DNA from: Bacteroidales bacterium
GTDB lineage: Bacteria > Bacteroidota > Bacteroidia > Bacteroidales > Muribaculaceae
Reading direction: 5' to 3'
NCBI GenBank assembly: GCA_014800525.1
Contig: JAAVFV010000039.1
Span: 1-47,560, forward strand
DNA length: 47,560 nt
Shown here: positions 32,519 through 42,447 of the stretch, piece by piece
Numbering within the stretch: the first letter of the stretch is position 1
Layout: every line of letters starts with the position of its first letter
Notes under the pieces: generated by a model
Told to the model about the DNA's origin: nothing
Databases searched by the model: none
The model's input: only the letters and a program-made list of their open reading frames with translations
Made by a program: the position numbers and the translations under genes

Positions 32519-33061
32519 TTAATTCCCGTTGAGGTAGGATTTAGCCGCATCCTTGAGCGATTTGCCGTCGAAGCCTTCCACATCATCCACCAGATAGACT
32601 CCGTCGGTGAGCTTGGTGAGAATCACCACATAGCCTTTATCTCCGTAAGATTCTCCTGTGACCTTGACCTTGGCCGTATCATTTCCGATAAGGTCGAGGA
32701 TTTCCACGTCCTTGAGATTGCCCGGGTCTTGCGACAGAGTGAGAATATCATAATCAAAGAAACCAATCTCGCCGGCATCTTTTTTATTCACTTCATCTAT
32801 CACCTGCTGGAAATCCGGAGTAAAGGATTCTGGCGGACGCATATTATAAATTTCGCGTACACTTGTCACAATCAGCCCCTGGTCCTGTTCCTGAGTCTGT
32901 GCCTGCTTCGCGCTATCAACCTCATTCACAGTTTCCACCATAGAAACGATTGAATCCAGAGCGGCTGCTGAATCAGCCTCCTTATCGCCTTTCTTACCTC
33001 CGCAGGATATCATACCTCCGGCCAAAACACATGCCAATCCGACAATCACAAGTTTATTCAT
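32519..33061 (-). CDS. Putative lipoprotein of unknown function
   Basis: A protein of about 180 aa beginning MNKLVIVGLACVLAGGMISC, a lipoprotein signal with the lipobox Cys at 20, followed by GGKKGDKEADSAA. After an Ala/Ser/Gln/Glu-rich linker (about 22-62) comes a compact domain with IGFFDYDILTLSQDPG and GDKGYVVILTKLTDGVYLVDDV, reminiscent of DUF3828-type folds, which I cannot confirm. The open frame extends to 33115, but those codons fall within element B1. The ATG at 33061 gives a perfect signal and is preferred. Confidence 0.82.
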   Translation of the reverse strand: MNKLVIVGLACVLAGGMISCGGKKGDKEADSAAALDSIVSMVETVNEVDSAKQAQTQEQDQGLIVTSVREIYNMRPPESFTPDFQQVIDEVNKKDAGEIGFFDYDILTLSQDPGNLKDVEILDLIGNDTAKVKVTGESYGDKGYVVILTKLTDGVYLVDDVEGFDGKSLKDAAKSYLNGN

Positions 33062-33083
33062 AAAATCAATCAGTTTTATATTT

Positions 33084-33323
33084 AGAAGTTGTCTAAACTT
33101 ATTTTTTATTAACAATTGCGAGAGATTTTTGAACTGATTCTGTCACTCGAAGAGGTAGCAACCTTTCGGTTGGTACCGATGAGAGGGGCAGAAGCAGTCA
33201 ATTGAAAATCGACGAGTTTCCATAAAAAACAGAAACTGACGAGTCAAAAAGATCCGCAAGGGTTAATAAAAGAATGTAAGAGTAGATTCGTTTAACATTC
33301 GTAAATAAGTTTAGACAACTTCT
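33084..33323 (+). repeat. Family B element B1 (240 bp)
   Basis: Perfect 21-bp terminal inverted repeats, AGAAGTTGTCTAAACTTA at each end plus three more bases. The core at 33146-33185 on the + strand is CTC-GAAGA-GGTAGCAACC-TTTC-GGTTGGTACC-GATGA-GAG. It has a 45-bp insert, including an AGTTTC/GAAACT hairpin, that copy B2 lacks. It lies 22 nt upstream of the lipoprotein start, and on that gene's coding strand the core is antisense. No coding frame of its own is seen. Confidence 0.85.
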
Positions 33324-33329
33324 TAGTTA

Positions 33330-33360
33330 CAAATATAATCTTCTCAAATGATTTTACAAA
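33330..33360 (-). promoter_or_regulatory. Promoter abutting element B1, reading to the lipoprotein gene
   Basis: On the minus strand: TTTG (33360-33357), 19-bp spacer, TATATTTG (33337-33330), an exact Bacteroidetes promoter. The expected start, about 7 nt on, falls at the B1 terminus (33323). The whole element would then be the 5' leader of the lipoprotein mRNA. Confidence 0.75.
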
Positions 33361-33406
33361 ATCTCCGCTAATCTGAAGATGCATGAATTGTGCCGTTGGA
33401 GTTGCA

Positions 33407-34987
33407 TCAGGATGGTGTCACGCCTCTCATGCGGTCGTCAAATGCCGACAGAGCCGCCTTTGCTCCCTCTCCCTGCGCTATCACTATCTGCTTATAGGGT
33501 ACGGACGTGACATCTCCGGCACCATATACACCGGTAATATTTGTGCGGCAGGTGGCATCCACCTCAATCTCACCTCTGCCTGTCAGTTTCACTTCCTCGG
33601 CAAATACCTGACTGTTGGGACTCAGACCGATCTGAACGAATACTCCCGATACGGGATAGTCGGTCACTTCCCCGGTCTTACGATCCTTAACTTCTATGGA
33701 GGTAACATTTTTACCATTACCTTTCACTTCTGTTACTGCAGATTCCAGATGCACGGTCACATTATCGAGCGATCCAAGCTTTTTCTGAAGCACTTCATCA
33801 GCTTTCAGCTGATCCAGGAATTCGAATACATCCACATGCGTGCAGATTGCGGCAAGATCAATCGCAGCCTCGATACCGGAGTTACCTCCACCCACCACGG
33901 CCACCCGCTTGCCGGCAAAGAACGGGCCATCACAGTGTGTACAGAATGCCACTCCCTGGCCGATATACTGTTCCTCACCGGGAACATTCATGCGGCGCCA
34001 GGATGCTCCCGTGGCAAGGATCACGGCAGGCGATTCAAAGCTCTCTCCGCTATCGGCTATCAGTTTCTTTGGGAAGCCCTTCAGGTAGGCCCCGGTGAGC
34101 TTACGGTTATCGAATACCTTTATGCCATTTGCTTCAAGGAGTGAACGGAGTTCGGAGGCGAATGCTGTTCCTGTGGTGAGAGGTACAGAAATAAGGTTCT
34201 CGATATCTCCTGTATCCTTCACCTGACCGCCGATACGGCCAGCCACTACAGCTACTTTCATTCCCTTACGGGCCAGATAGACAGCCGATGTGACACCCGC
34301 AGGCCCTCCACCTGCTACCACTGCATCGAAGCCAAGCGCGACGTGGTCTTCCACTCCGTTATCATTGCTCGTGCCAAAAGCTTCGGCAAGCTTGCTTACT
34401 AATTCTCCTAACGATGCCTGACCCACACTCAGCAGATTACCGTTGGCATAGATGGTCGGCACGCCATTGATATTGTAATCCTTCACCATCTGGGGTGCCA
34501 CACCTCCATCCACCACCATATTCTTTATCTGCGGGTTGAGCAGGGCTATGAGATTGAGCGCCTGCACCACATCCGGACATATCGAACACGTTAGAGACAC
34601 AAAACTCAAAATATCCACCGGGCCATTTATGGAACGGATACGATTAGCCATAGCCTCGTCCGGCAGATTCTTTCCTATTCCTCCGGCATTGAGCACGGCT
34701 AAGATAAGAGAGCTGAATTCGTGGCCACCGGGAACACCGCAGAACGATACTCCCGCAGGCATCTCATCCTTCCATAGCTCCACCACAGGTGCATCTTCCG
34801 GTGTCGGAGCATCCTCTATCCTCATGGTCAGTTGATCTGATACCGATACGAAATCACCGATAAATTCCTCCATCTCCTTTCGTTTTTCACTCCCGGCCAT
34901 GCCTTTCACGAGAAGCATTACCGGAGTTGATAGCGCGCTGAAGATAGTGCGTAATTGTTCGAGTGTTGAGTTATCTAATTTTGCCAT
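33407..34987 (-). CDS. ahpF: Alkyl hydroperoxide reductase subunit F
   Basis: A 526-aa flavoprotein disulfide reductase that passes electrons from NAD(P)H to AhpC. The N-terminal part (1-200) has two thioredoxin-like folds with the CxxC SLTCSICPDVV. The C-terminal part is a thioredoxin-reductase module with FAD motif DAVVAGGGPAGVTSAVY, redox site FCTHCDGPFF and NAD motif VAVVGGGNSGIEAA, ending at GVYGAGDVTSVPYKQI. It lies downstream of ahpC on the same strand, behind a terminator-like hairpin that may lower its expression relative to ahpC. Confidence 0.95.
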   Translation of the reverse strand: MAKLDNSTLEQLRTIFSALSTPVMLLVKGMAGSEKRKEMEEFIGDFVSVSDQLTMRIEDAPTPEDAPVVELWKDEMPAGVSFCGVPGGHEFSSLILAVLNAGGIGKNLPDEAMANRIRSINGPVDILSFVSLTCSICPDVVQALNLIALLNPQIKNMVVDGGVAPQMVKDYNINGVPTIYANGNLLSVGQASLGELVSKLAEAFGTSNDNGVEDHVALGFDAVVAGGGPAGVTSAVYLARKGMKVAVVAGRIGGQVKDTGDIENLISVPLTTGTAFASELRSLLEANGIKVFDNRKLTGAYLKGFPKKLIADSGESFESPAVILATGASWRRMNVPGEEQYIGQGVAFCTHCDGPFFAGKRVAVVGGGNSGIEAAIDLAAICTHVDVFEFLDQLKADEVLQKKLGSLDNVTVHLESAVTEVKGNGKNVTSIEVKDRKTGEVTDYPVSGVFVQIGLSPNSQVFAEEVKLTGRGEIEVDATCRTNITGVYGAGDVTSVPYKQIVIAQGEGAKAALSAFDDRMRGVTPS

Positions 34988-35004
34988 TTTTTATTTTTAT
35001 AAGA

Positions 35005-35043
35005 GTAAAAAACGGGGGAAAGCCTTCGAAGCCCTCCCCCGTT
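35005..35043 (-). terminator. Terminator/attenuator between ahpC and ahpF
   Basis: On the minus strand AACGGGGG pairs with CCCCCGTT (35036-35043 with 35011-35018), followed by a run of T. The U-tract lies downstream of ahpC (ends 35080) and just before ahpF, so it should cut read-through. Confidence 0.85.
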
Positions 35044-35079
35044 GATATTGGTGTTTTAGTCAGAACTGATATTCAGTAA

Positions 35080-35646
35080 TTAGATCTTACCGACCAGATC
35101 GATAGAAGGCTTAAGAGTCTCAGCGCCCTCTTTCCATTTAGCCGGACATACCTCGCCGGGATGGGCTGCTACAAACTGAGCTGCCTCTACCTTACGAAGG
35201 AGTTCATCGGCATTTCGGCCGATACTGTTGTCCTGAATCTCCACGAGCTTGATCAGACCCTCGGGATCGGATACGAATGTGCCACGATATGCCATACCGC
35301 TCTGCTCATCCATCACGCCGAATGCACGGGCCAGCAGACCTGTCGGGTCGGCAAGCATGGGATAATTGATCTTCTTGATGGAATCGGAAGTATCGTGCCA
35401 TGCTTTGTGCACGAAATGAGAATCGGTGCTCACTGAATATACTTCCACACCCATCGACTTAAGCTTATCGTATTTCTCTGCGAGATCCACAAGTTCTGTG
35501 GGACATACGAAAGTGAAGTCAGCGGGATAGAAGAAGAACACGGCCCATTTGCCGAGTACATCCTTATCTGTTACGGTCTCGAATTTACCATCATGGTAGG
35601 CCTGAACCGAAAACTCCGGAATGTGTGTGTTGATTATTGTTTCCAT
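35080..35646 (-). CDS. ahpC: Alkyl hydroperoxide reductase subunit C (peroxiredoxin)
   Basis: A 188-aa typical 2-Cys peroxiredoxin that reduces H2O2 and organic peroxides. The peroxidatic Cys48 is in DFTFVCPTELVDL and the resolving Cys167 in GEVCPAKW. It is reduced by AhpF. In Bacteroides the ahpCF operon is under OxyR; no OxyR site could be read here. Confidence 0.97.
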   Translation of the reverse strand: METIINTHIPEFSVQAYHDGKFETVTDKDVLGKWAVFFFYPADFTFVCPTELVDLAEKYDKLKSMGVEVYSVSTDSHFVHKAWHDTSDSIKKINYPMLADPTGLLARAFGVMDEQSGMAYRGTFVSDPEGLIKLVEIQDNSIGRNADELLRKVEAAQFVAAHPGEVCPAKWKEGAETLKPSIDLVGKI

Positions 35647-35883
35647 AGTATCTTTGTTTTATAGTGTTTTCTATTTTATTGTGTTTTCCTTATATTCTCT
35701 GATTCCCTTTTTACCCGGGATTCAATAATAAAACACCTGACCCGACTCTAAAGTTATCAATATATCAGCACCTTAACTAATATTAACTACCTATTCCTCC
35801 TACGTATTCATTCACCCTCAAACTTCCTCCATTCCTACAACTTTGTGTATCCTTTCAATAGAAAGGACATCGGAGGATATATG
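35647..35883. other. Gene-free region upstream of ahpC
   Basis: AT-rich with no coding frame. An imperfect -7 (TAACTTTA on the minus strand, about 35751-35758) is the best promoter-like match. A short inverted repeat TCCTTTC/GAAAGGA lies at about 35850-35868. The ahpC promoter must lie here, but I cannot place it firmly. Confidence 0.35.
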
Positions 35884-35920
35884 AAATCCCGGCCAGGGAG
35901 ATCTCCTCGGCCGGGATTTT
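35884..35920 (-). terminator. Terminator after secA
   Basis: AAATCCCGGCC (35884-35894) pairs with GGCCGGGATTT (35909-35919), with a further GGAGATCTCC dyad inside. It lies 26 nt past the secA stop. The U-tract is short on the minus strand and better on the plus strand. Confidence 0.65.
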
Positions 35921-35945
35921 ATTAAAAACGATTAAGATCAGGGTG

Positions 35946-38900
35946 TTACTGATTCTTGCCGTGACAGTTCTTGTATTTCTTGCCTGAGCCACATGGGCAG
36001 GGATCATTGCGGCCTATCTTCGGATCAGCCTTCACCGGTTGCTGCGGTGTATGTGCGCCTCCGGCATTCTGGGCTGCCTCACGCTGAGCGTTCTCTCCGG
36101 GATAGGATTCATGAGAGGTGGTATACTTACCATAGCTGCTGTTGGAAGATCCATTGCCTAAATCGCGCTGGATCTCTCCCTGCGGTTCTCCCGACTTGCG
36201 ACGGGCTGCCGCCTTGGCCTGAGCCTCAGCCTGAAGGGCGCGGGCACGTGCCTGCATTTCCTCCACTTCCTTCATAGCATTGCGCTGTGCCTCAACCTGA
36301 GCCTGACGACGTGCCACCTGAGCCTGACGCTGTGCCTCTGCCTCTGCCTCGCGCGCTGCCTTCGATTCCTCATAGTCGGGCACTGCGAGCTTACCGCGCA
36401 TCAGGGTCGACACCACCTTGGCATTCATCTCCTCAACCATCTTCTTCCAGAGGTTGAAAGCTTCAATCTTATAGATCACGAGCGGATCCTTCTGCTCGTA
36501 AGAGGCATTCTGAACCGACTTGCGCAATTCATCCATCTCGCGGAGCTGCTCCTGCCATGAGCTATCAATCGAAGAAAGCAATACAGCCTTCTCCCATGCC
36601 TTGGCCAACGGACGGCAATCTTTCTCATAGCATTCATTGATATCGGCACGAACACTGAAAAGACGACGGCCATCGGTCATCGGGACAGTAACGGGACCTG
36701 TCGCTCCACGCTCCTCCACGAATTCCTTGATATATGGTTTGGCTCCTTCGGCAATCTTTTCCTCCAGACGATGGAAACGTGCCATCGCAGCCTCAGCTAA
36801 TTTCTCCGCGATCTGATTCTGGTCGAGCTTGGCATACTCCTCCTCGGAGAAGGGAGCCTCGATAGCGAGCACCTTCGACACCTCATTATTGAAATCAGCG
36901 TAACCCTCATACACGCCTCCTGCCAGAGAGGCCGCTGTCTCATATATCATATTGGCGATATCAGCTCCGATACGCTCCCCCTTAAGGGCATTCTGACGAC
37001 GGCCATAGACACCCTTACGCTGGGCATTCATGATATCATCGTATTCCACAAGACGCTTACGGATACCGAAGTTATTTTCCTCCACACGCTTCTGGGCATT
37101 CTCGATACTCTTGGTCACCATGCTGTTCTCCAGCATCTCACCCTCCTTGAAGCCCATACGGTCGAGCATCTTCACCACACGCTCGTTGGCGAACAGACGC
37201 ATCACAGTATCCTCGAACGATACGAAGAATACCGAACTACCCGGGTCGCCCTGACGGCCGGCACGACCGCGAAGCTGACGGTCGACACGACGCGATTCAT
37301 GACGCTCCGTACCGATGATTGCCAGACCACCCGCATCCTTCACTTCCTGAGGAAGCTTGATATCCGTTCCACGACCCGCCATGTTGGTGGCTATGGTCAC
37401 GGTACCTTTCTTACCGGCCTGAGCCACGATATCGGCCTCTTTCTGATGGAGCTTAGCATTCAGCACCTGATGATCGATCTTACGCAGCTTAAGCATTTTC
37501 GACAGCAGCTCGGAAATCTCTACAGAAGTGGTGCCGACCAATACCGGGCGTCCGGCATTGACCATATCCTCCACTTCCTGAATCACGGCCGCATATTTCT
37601 CTTTCTTTGTACGATAGACACGGTCGTTCATATCCTGACGCAATACGGGACGGTTGGTCGGAATCTCGATTACGTCAAGCTTATAGATATCATAGAACTC
37701 TCCTGCCTCTGTCATAGCCGTACCGGTCATACCGGCCAGCTTGCGGTACATACGGAAATAGTTCTGCAGCGTAATTGTGGCATAGGTCTGTGTGGCAGCC
37801 TCCACTTTCACACCCTCCTTAGCCTCGATGGCCTGATGAAGGCCGTCGCTGTAACGGCGACCCTCCATGATACGGCCTGTCTGCTCATCCACAATCTTGA
37901 TCTTATTGTCGTCGAGCACATACTCCACATCCTTATCAAAGAGTGTGTAAGCCTTCAACAGCTGATTCACCGTATGCACACGCTCCGCCTTCACTGCATA
38001 ATTCTGAAGCAGGGCATCTTTCTTCTCCTGTTTCTCCTCTGAAGTGATATCCTCCGTATCCACCTCCGAGAGCTGACTTGCGATATCGGGCAGAATGAAG
38101 AAATCGGGATCCTGAGTGGTATCGGTCAGTACTGCGATACCTTTATCTGTTAACTCGATAGAATGGTTCTTCTCATCAATCACGAAATAAAGAGGCTCTA
38201 CGGCCTTGGGCATCTCGCGGTTGTTGTCCTGCATATATTTGGCCTCGACCTTGAGCATGATCTGCTTGATACCATCCTCGCTGAGATAACGGATCAGCGG
38301 GCCATGCTTCGGGAGCGCCTTATAGACGCGGAATAGCGCCAGACCGCCTTCCTCCACATCTCCCTTGGCAATCTTATCCTTGGCCTCGAGAAGAAGACTC
38401 TGGGCGAGCTTACGCTGAGCATTGACCACCTTCTCCACATTCGGTTTGAACTGCTCGAACATCTGGTCGTCGCCCTTGGGCACCGGTCCGGAGATGATCA
38501 GCGGAGTTCGCGCATCGTCGATAAGCACGGAGTCGACCTCATCGACAATGGCATAGTAATGCTCATCGCGCTGCACGAGATCCTCGGTCTGCGTCGCCAT
38601 ATTGTCACGCAGATAGTCGAAACCGAATTCGTTGTTGGTTCCGAATGTGATATCGCTGCGGTAAGCCTTACGACGCTCCGGCGAGTTAGGTTCGGTCTTG
38701 TCGATACAATCCACAGTCAGACCATGGAACTGATAGAGAGGACCCATCCACTCGGAGTCACGCTTTGCCAGATAGTCGTTCACGGTCACCACATGCACTC
38801 CCTCACCGGTAAGGGCGTTGAGGAACACCGGAAGTGTAGCCACAAGGGTCTTACCCTCACCTGTAGCCATCTCGGCAATAGAGTTGGTTACCTTGCCCTT

Positions 38901-39464
38901 GTTCATGATACCATGAAGCACCATACCGCCGATCAGCTGGACATCGTAATGGCACATGTCCCATTTCATCAGGTTGCCTCCGGCGAGCCATTCAGTCTTG
39001 TAGATTGCCTTGTCGCCGTCGATTCTCACGAAGTCTTTTCCTGCAGCTGCCAATTCGCGGTCGGCATCTGTGGCGGTCACTTCGATAGTGTCATTGTCCT
39101 TGAAACGGCGTGCGGTCTCTTTGATCACAGCAAACACCTCCGGAAGCGCCTCATCGAGATTCTTGGCATAGACATCGAACATCTCCTCACGGAGGTCGTC
39201 GATTTTCTTCCAATGAGCATCACGTTTGTCATAATCAAGAGTCTCGATCTCCTCGCGGATACGAGCCATCTCATTTTTATATTCCTGTGCATCGCCACGC
39301 ACCTTATCGCGTACCTTATCGATACGACCGCGGAGCTCATCATGGCTGATGCTCTTCAGCTCCTCGCTGATAGGATTGATCTCATTGTGCAGACGATCCC
39401 AGAGCGGACGCACAGCGCGCTCCGACTGATCGCCGAAAATCTTTTTGAATAGTTTGGATATCAT
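35946..39464 (-). CDS. secA: Preprotein translocase ATPase SecA
   Basis: A 1172-aa motor of Sec export, cytosolic and membrane-associated. Walker A MATGEGKT and the DEAD motor follow an N-terminal extension, with [32 protein letters not shown] and [13 protein letters not shown]. The C-terminal part has a long Ala/Gln/Arg/Glu coiled region ([16 protein letters not shown], about 1060-1110) and the zinc tail [14 protein letters not shown] that binds SecB. It is longer than the E. coli protein (901 aa), as in other Bacteroidetes. Long opposite-strand open frames over it are shadows. Confidence 0.97.
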   Translation of the reverse strand: MISKLFKKIFGDQSERAVRPLWDRLHNEINPISEELKSISHDELRGRIDKVRDKVRGDAQEYKNEMARIREEIETLDYDKRDAHWKKIDDLREEMFDVYAKNLDEALPEVFAVIKETARRFKDNDTIEVTATDADRELAAAGKDFVRIDGDKAIYKTEWLAGGNLMKWDMCHYDVQLIGGMVLHGIMNKGKVTNSIAEMATGEGKTLVATLPVFLNALTGEGVHVVTVNDYLAKRDSEWMGPLYQFHGLTVDCIDKTEPNSPERRKAYRSDITFGTNNEFGFDYLRDNMATQTEDLVQRDEHYYAIVDEVDSVLIDDARTPLIISGPVPKGDDQMFEQFKPNVEKVVNAQRKLAQSLLLEAKDKIAKGDVEEGGLALFRVYKALPKHGPLIRYLSEDGIKQIMLKVEAKYMQDNNREMPKAVEPLYFVIDEKNHSIELTDKGIAVLTDTTQDPDFFILPDIASQLSEVDTEDITSEEKQEKKDALLQNYAVKAERVHTVNQLLKAYTLFDKDVEYVLDDNKIKIVDEQTGRIMEGRRYSDGLHQAIEAKEGVKVEAATQTYATITLQNYFRMYRKLAGMTGTAMTEAGEFYDIYKLDVIEIPTNRPVLRQDMNDRVYRTKKEKYAAVIQEVEDMVNAGRPVLVGTTSVEISELLSKMLKLRKIDHQVLNAKLHQKEADIVAQAGKKGTVTIATNMAGRGTDIKLPQEVKDAGGLAIIGTERHESRRVDRQLRGRAGRQGDPGSSVFFVSFEDTVMRLFANERVVKMLDRMGFKEGEMLENSMVTKSIENAQKRVEENNFGIRKRLVEYDDIMNAQRKGVYGRRQNALKGERIGADIANMIYETAASLAGGVYEGYADFNNEVSKVLAIEAPFSEEEYAKLDQNQIAEKLAEAAMARFHRLEEKIAEGAKPYIKEFVEERGATGPVTVPMTDGRRLFSVRADINECYEKDCRPLAKAWEKAVLLSSIDSSWQEQLREMDELRKSVQNASYEQKDPLVIYKIEAFNLWKKMVEEMNAKVVSTLMRGKLAVPDYEESKAAREAEAEAQRQAQVARRQAQVEAQRNAMKEVEEMQARARALQAEAQAKAAARRKSGEPQGEIQRDLGNGSSNSSYGKYTTSHESYPGENAQREAAQNAGGAHTPQQPVKADPKIGRNDPCPCGSGKKYKNCHGKNQ

Positions 39465-39530
39465 TGGTTGATGTTTTTTCTTTTAATTGAATCTGAAATT
39501 GAGGTTATTTGAACACCTTGCTCTACCAAA

Positions 39531-41138
39531 TTATTTGAGTAGAAGCGGTTTTGTTTCAGATCCATTAGGGCTTCGGATTCTCAGAATCCCGGCCACAGTC
39601 GGTGCTAAGGCCGTTGCATCCACCGGGGTAGAGATTATCTGCGCCTCCACTTCCGGTGCGAATATGAAGGCGGGAGTCATCACTGCCGCCTCACGAACCG
39701 GCCAGCTCACCGCCGGATAGTCCATATCCTCGGTCACTGTCCATCCGGGTGCGAACATCACCTGCAGGTCTGCCGCATGTTTTGGATCGGTTCCGGCTTT
39801 GAGACGCTCTGCTTTCGGGGTGTTTCCCGACAGGATATCATCTATGGTCAGCACCTCCGCCACACCGCTCATGCGGGAAAGAAAACCTCTGGCATCGTTC
39901 ACCACATCTTCCTTTCTACGCCCGTTCAGGCTCACTCCCGCCAGGTCGAGCCATAGCTTACCATGACGGAAGGCTTTCACATATGCGCCGTTTCCATACT
40001 GGGCGGCCAAATAGGAATTGAGTAACGATGCAGCCTTACGGGTGGAGAATTCTCCGGTCGGTATGTTATATTTGGGGTTATCGCCGGAGGGATCGTTATA
40101 ATAACCGGTAGAACTGAGCCATATTACGGAATTTCCCTTTCCCGCCACCTTATCCATCGCCTCAAACAGGCGAGCAAGCTCACGATCGAGCCGGATATAG
40201 GCATCTGCCAGTTCTGCCTTCGGTTCCCCTTCCTTCGCATATTTGTAAGGGGCTAACGTGTAGGCGAGATTAAGCATATCGGGCATCCCCCCTATTGATG
40301 GCTGCATGCCCTTAAGATATTCTATAGCTACATCCGTGACCTCACGATTTCCTAAGGGCGAGGAGGCAAATCGGATATATGCATCTTTCTCTTTTCTGGA
40401 GAAGGAATGGCGGAATGGCGATAAAGCCTTCTGCTTCGACATTCCCGGAAGAAGCGAGGCCGATACGGCCGGCTTCCATTGCATTGTATCGAGTCGTGCC
40501 GATAACGGCGATCTCAGATTACGCGTATTCACCGCTGCCGGCATCGGCCGATACCATGAGGTAGAGGCCCAGTTTCCGGTAGTGTTGTTGATCCACGCAG
40601 CTCCGGTGCCGGCATGTCCGGCCATTATCACGGCCTGCTGGGGATCCGTGGAAAGCGCATAGGCTGTCGCTGTTCCGTCGGAGGCCATAAGCAGTTCGTC
40701 GCTCAGCGTTGAGAGCCGCAGGGCTTCCGGAGTGTAGGAATCATTAGTCAGGCTCCCGCTGTTAGCGCCCTTTGCCAGAGCCGGAAACATCCGCGCAAGT
40801 TCCTGATCGTAGACCATTGCCGCAGGCACTCCCGTTTTCATCGGGTATGCTCCGGTCTGAAGCATTGCCGTAGCGGCCACTGCATCCAGTCCGTCGACCT
40901 TGAAGTCGACATCCTTCATATAGGCTCCCTGCTCCATAAGGCGGCGGAAGCCGTCGTTGCCGAAATGCTGCTTCAGGGCCTCGATATAGTCGGTGCGCAA
41001 CTGATCCACCACAATACCCACCACAAGACGTGGCCCTCCGGGCATTGTCTGTGCCATGGCATTGAGCGTAGCCAACCCCACGATCATCGATGTGACGAGA
41101 CGTCGGATCTCCTTTCTATTTCTTGAGCCCTTTTTCAC
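39531..41138 (-). CDS. Alkaline-phosphatase-superfamily protein lacking catalytic residues
   Basis: A 535-aa exported protein (signal about residues 1-29) of the phosphodiesterase/alkaline phosphatase fold. The first metal Asp region is present (RLVVGIVVDQLRTDY). The nucleophile region, usually T-x(4)-H-A-S-I-x-T-G, reads AVAATAMLQTG, with neither Thr at the usual place nor His. The late DHG metal motif is replaced by WLSSTGYYND. I infer a non-catalytic or altered member. It lies 43 nt after the Lnb-like gene and probably shares its operon with asnS. Confidence 0.78.
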   Translation of the reverse strand: MKKGSRNRKEIRRLVTSMIVGLATLNAMAQTMPGGPRLVVGIVVDQLRTDYIEALKQHFGNDGFRRLMEQGAYMKDVDFKVDGLDAVAATAMLQTGAYPMKTGVPAAMVYDQELARMFPALAKGANSGSLTNDSYTPEALRLSTLSDELLMASDGTATAYALSTDPQQAVIMAGHAGTGAAWINNTTGNWASTSWYRPMPAAVNTRNLRSPLSARLDTMQWKPAVSASLLPGMSKQKALSPFRHSFSRKEKDAYIRFASSPLGNREVTDVAIEYLKGMQPSIGGMPDMLNLAYTLAPYKYAKEGEPKAELADAYIRLDRELARLFEAMDKVAGKGNSVIWLSSTGYYNDPSGDNPKYNIPTGEFSTRKAASLLNSYLAAQYGNGAYVKAFRHGKLWLDLAGVSLNGRRKEDVVNDARGFLSRMSGVAEVLTIDDILSGNTPKAERLKAGTDPKHAADLQVMFAPGWTVTEDMDYPAVSWPVREAAVMTPAFIFAPEVEAQIISTPVDATALAPTVAGILRIRSPNGSETKPLLLK

Positions 41139-41181
41139 TTCTATTTCGGTTCTTTTCGTTATCTTATCTTTTTTCGTTGTC

Positions 41182-42441
41182 TTATCTTTTTCTCTTGGGT
41201 CGGGTTTGTTTCGCGGAACTCGTCCTTGCTTTCACCACTTCCTCCTTCTCTACCTTATTCCGTGTGGCTATGATAGCATAAGTGGCAGCCAAAGCGAGCG
41301 TGGAACCCATAAGCGGGAAGAATGCCGGATTGGCACTCTGCATCTGGAAGGGCCACACTATCAATAGCACCCCCAATGAGATTATGTCATACCAGGCCAT
41401 CGCCAAGGCGAGTATCTTCATACGCCGTGACAACACTCCCGGTATCATCAGCAGCTGCAGCGGGTTGAGCCAGAGCAGAAGCACATTAGGAGACGTGGCT
41501 TCATGCACCGACACGAACACAAGGAACGCCACCAGACAGCCGGCCAGACCTACCAGACCATACCATAGGCAATAGAGCCAGCGCCATATCCTATTGGTGC
41601 GTGCCATCCCCACACAGGCTCCCAAGCTGAGGAGAAACCATAGTCCGCAAATGAAAAGCGGTGTAAGATACCATGGTGTCGGAGGCAGCGAGGCATTCTC
41701 CACACCGGCATTTAATATCCGGCTATCCGACACAAGCTGCCGCCCGTCGGGGAAGTGTGCGCCCTGCACTCTTTCTGCCATATCCATCGGCACGAACATC
41801 TCTTCGCGTCCCGAGATCGGGACGTCTATCCCTGATCCTAAAGCAATATCTATGCCAAACTGATACCAGGGATATGCCGAATGATAGTGTCGCATCTGAC
41901 GGCGGAAAGTGCCGTAGCGGACATGGTCGGGATAGGCCACACGCCCTCCGGCCACGCTGTCCACACGGTCGACAATCCGTGTGGCACAGTTGTCGCGTAC
42001 GTAGTTGTAGCGGTAGACTCTGTTCTCGGGTCGCGCCTCTTCGCGAAGCATTCCAAGGAATCGCTTCGCTTCCTGTGGGGTGAAGTTGAGATCCTGCTCC
42101 AACACCTTCCGCCCTCCCCTCTGGTATTCAGGCAGGAAGTAATAGAAGGGATAGGCTCCGAGCATATAGTCGGTTTCTCCTTTCACGTAACGATAGGCGA
42201 AATTCGGAGTGTTGAAGTCGAATACTCCGTAATTCCATACCGAATCAAGCTGATGACCATCGGCATAGCCGCGCACTCTGATGGCCTCATGGCCGCAGAG
42301 CTCGTAGATTTCAGAGCCGGGCCAACAGGTCAGCAGACTAACTACAACCGAATCCCGCCTTTCTTCTCCCCGCATCTGCGGGAGGAAGAAAAACAGGATT
42401 GCAAGTGTTGTGATGAGATATTTCGAAACTTTTTGTATCAA
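41182..42441 (-). CDS. DUF4105/Lnb-like protein, likely lipoprotein N-acylation
   Basis: A 419-aa inner-membrane protein. It has an N-terminal helix (about 8-25) and a periplasmic DUF4105 domain to about residue 235, with LTCWPGSEIYELCGHEAIRV, WNYGVFDFN, YRYNYVRDNCATRIVDRVD and DIALGSGIDVPISGREEMFVP. About five C-terminal membrane helices follow from about 265 on. DUF4105 is now linked to Lnb, which adds the third acyl chain to lipoproteins in Bacteroides. I assign this role by family, not proof. The conserved His and Cys in CGHEA and NCATR are candidate active-site residues. It starts 6 nt after asnS ends. Confidence 0.82.
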   Translation of the reverse strand: MIQKVSKYLITTLAILFFFLPQMRGEERRDSVVVSLLTCWPGSEIYELCGHEAIRVRGYADGHQLDSVWNYGVFDFNTPNFAYRYVKGETDYMLGAYPFYYFLPEYQRGGRKVLEQDLNFTPQEAKRFLGMLREEARPENRVYRYNYVRDNCATRIVDRVDSVAGGRVAYPDHVRYGTFRRQMRHYHSAYPWYQFGIDIALGSGIDVPISGREEMFVPMDMAERVQGAHFPDGRQLVSDSRILNAGVENASLPPTPWYLTPLFICGLWFLLSLGACVGMARTNRIWRWLYCLWYGLVGLAGCLVAFLVFVSVHEATSPNVLLLWLNPLQLLMIPGVLSRRMKILALAMAWYDIISLGVLLIVWPFQMQSANPAFFPLMGSTLALAATYAIIATRNKVEKEEVVKARTSSAKQTRPKRKR

Positions 42442-42447
42442 AATTTC

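Noticed and set aside
33062..33115. 18-codon N-terminal extension of the lipoprotein
   Set aside because: It lies largely in element B1 and would bury the lipoprotein signal; the ATG at 33061 gives a normal lipobox at Cys20.
38559..39452. + strand open frame of 297 codons inside secA
   Set aside because: Shadow of the conserved SecA reading frame.
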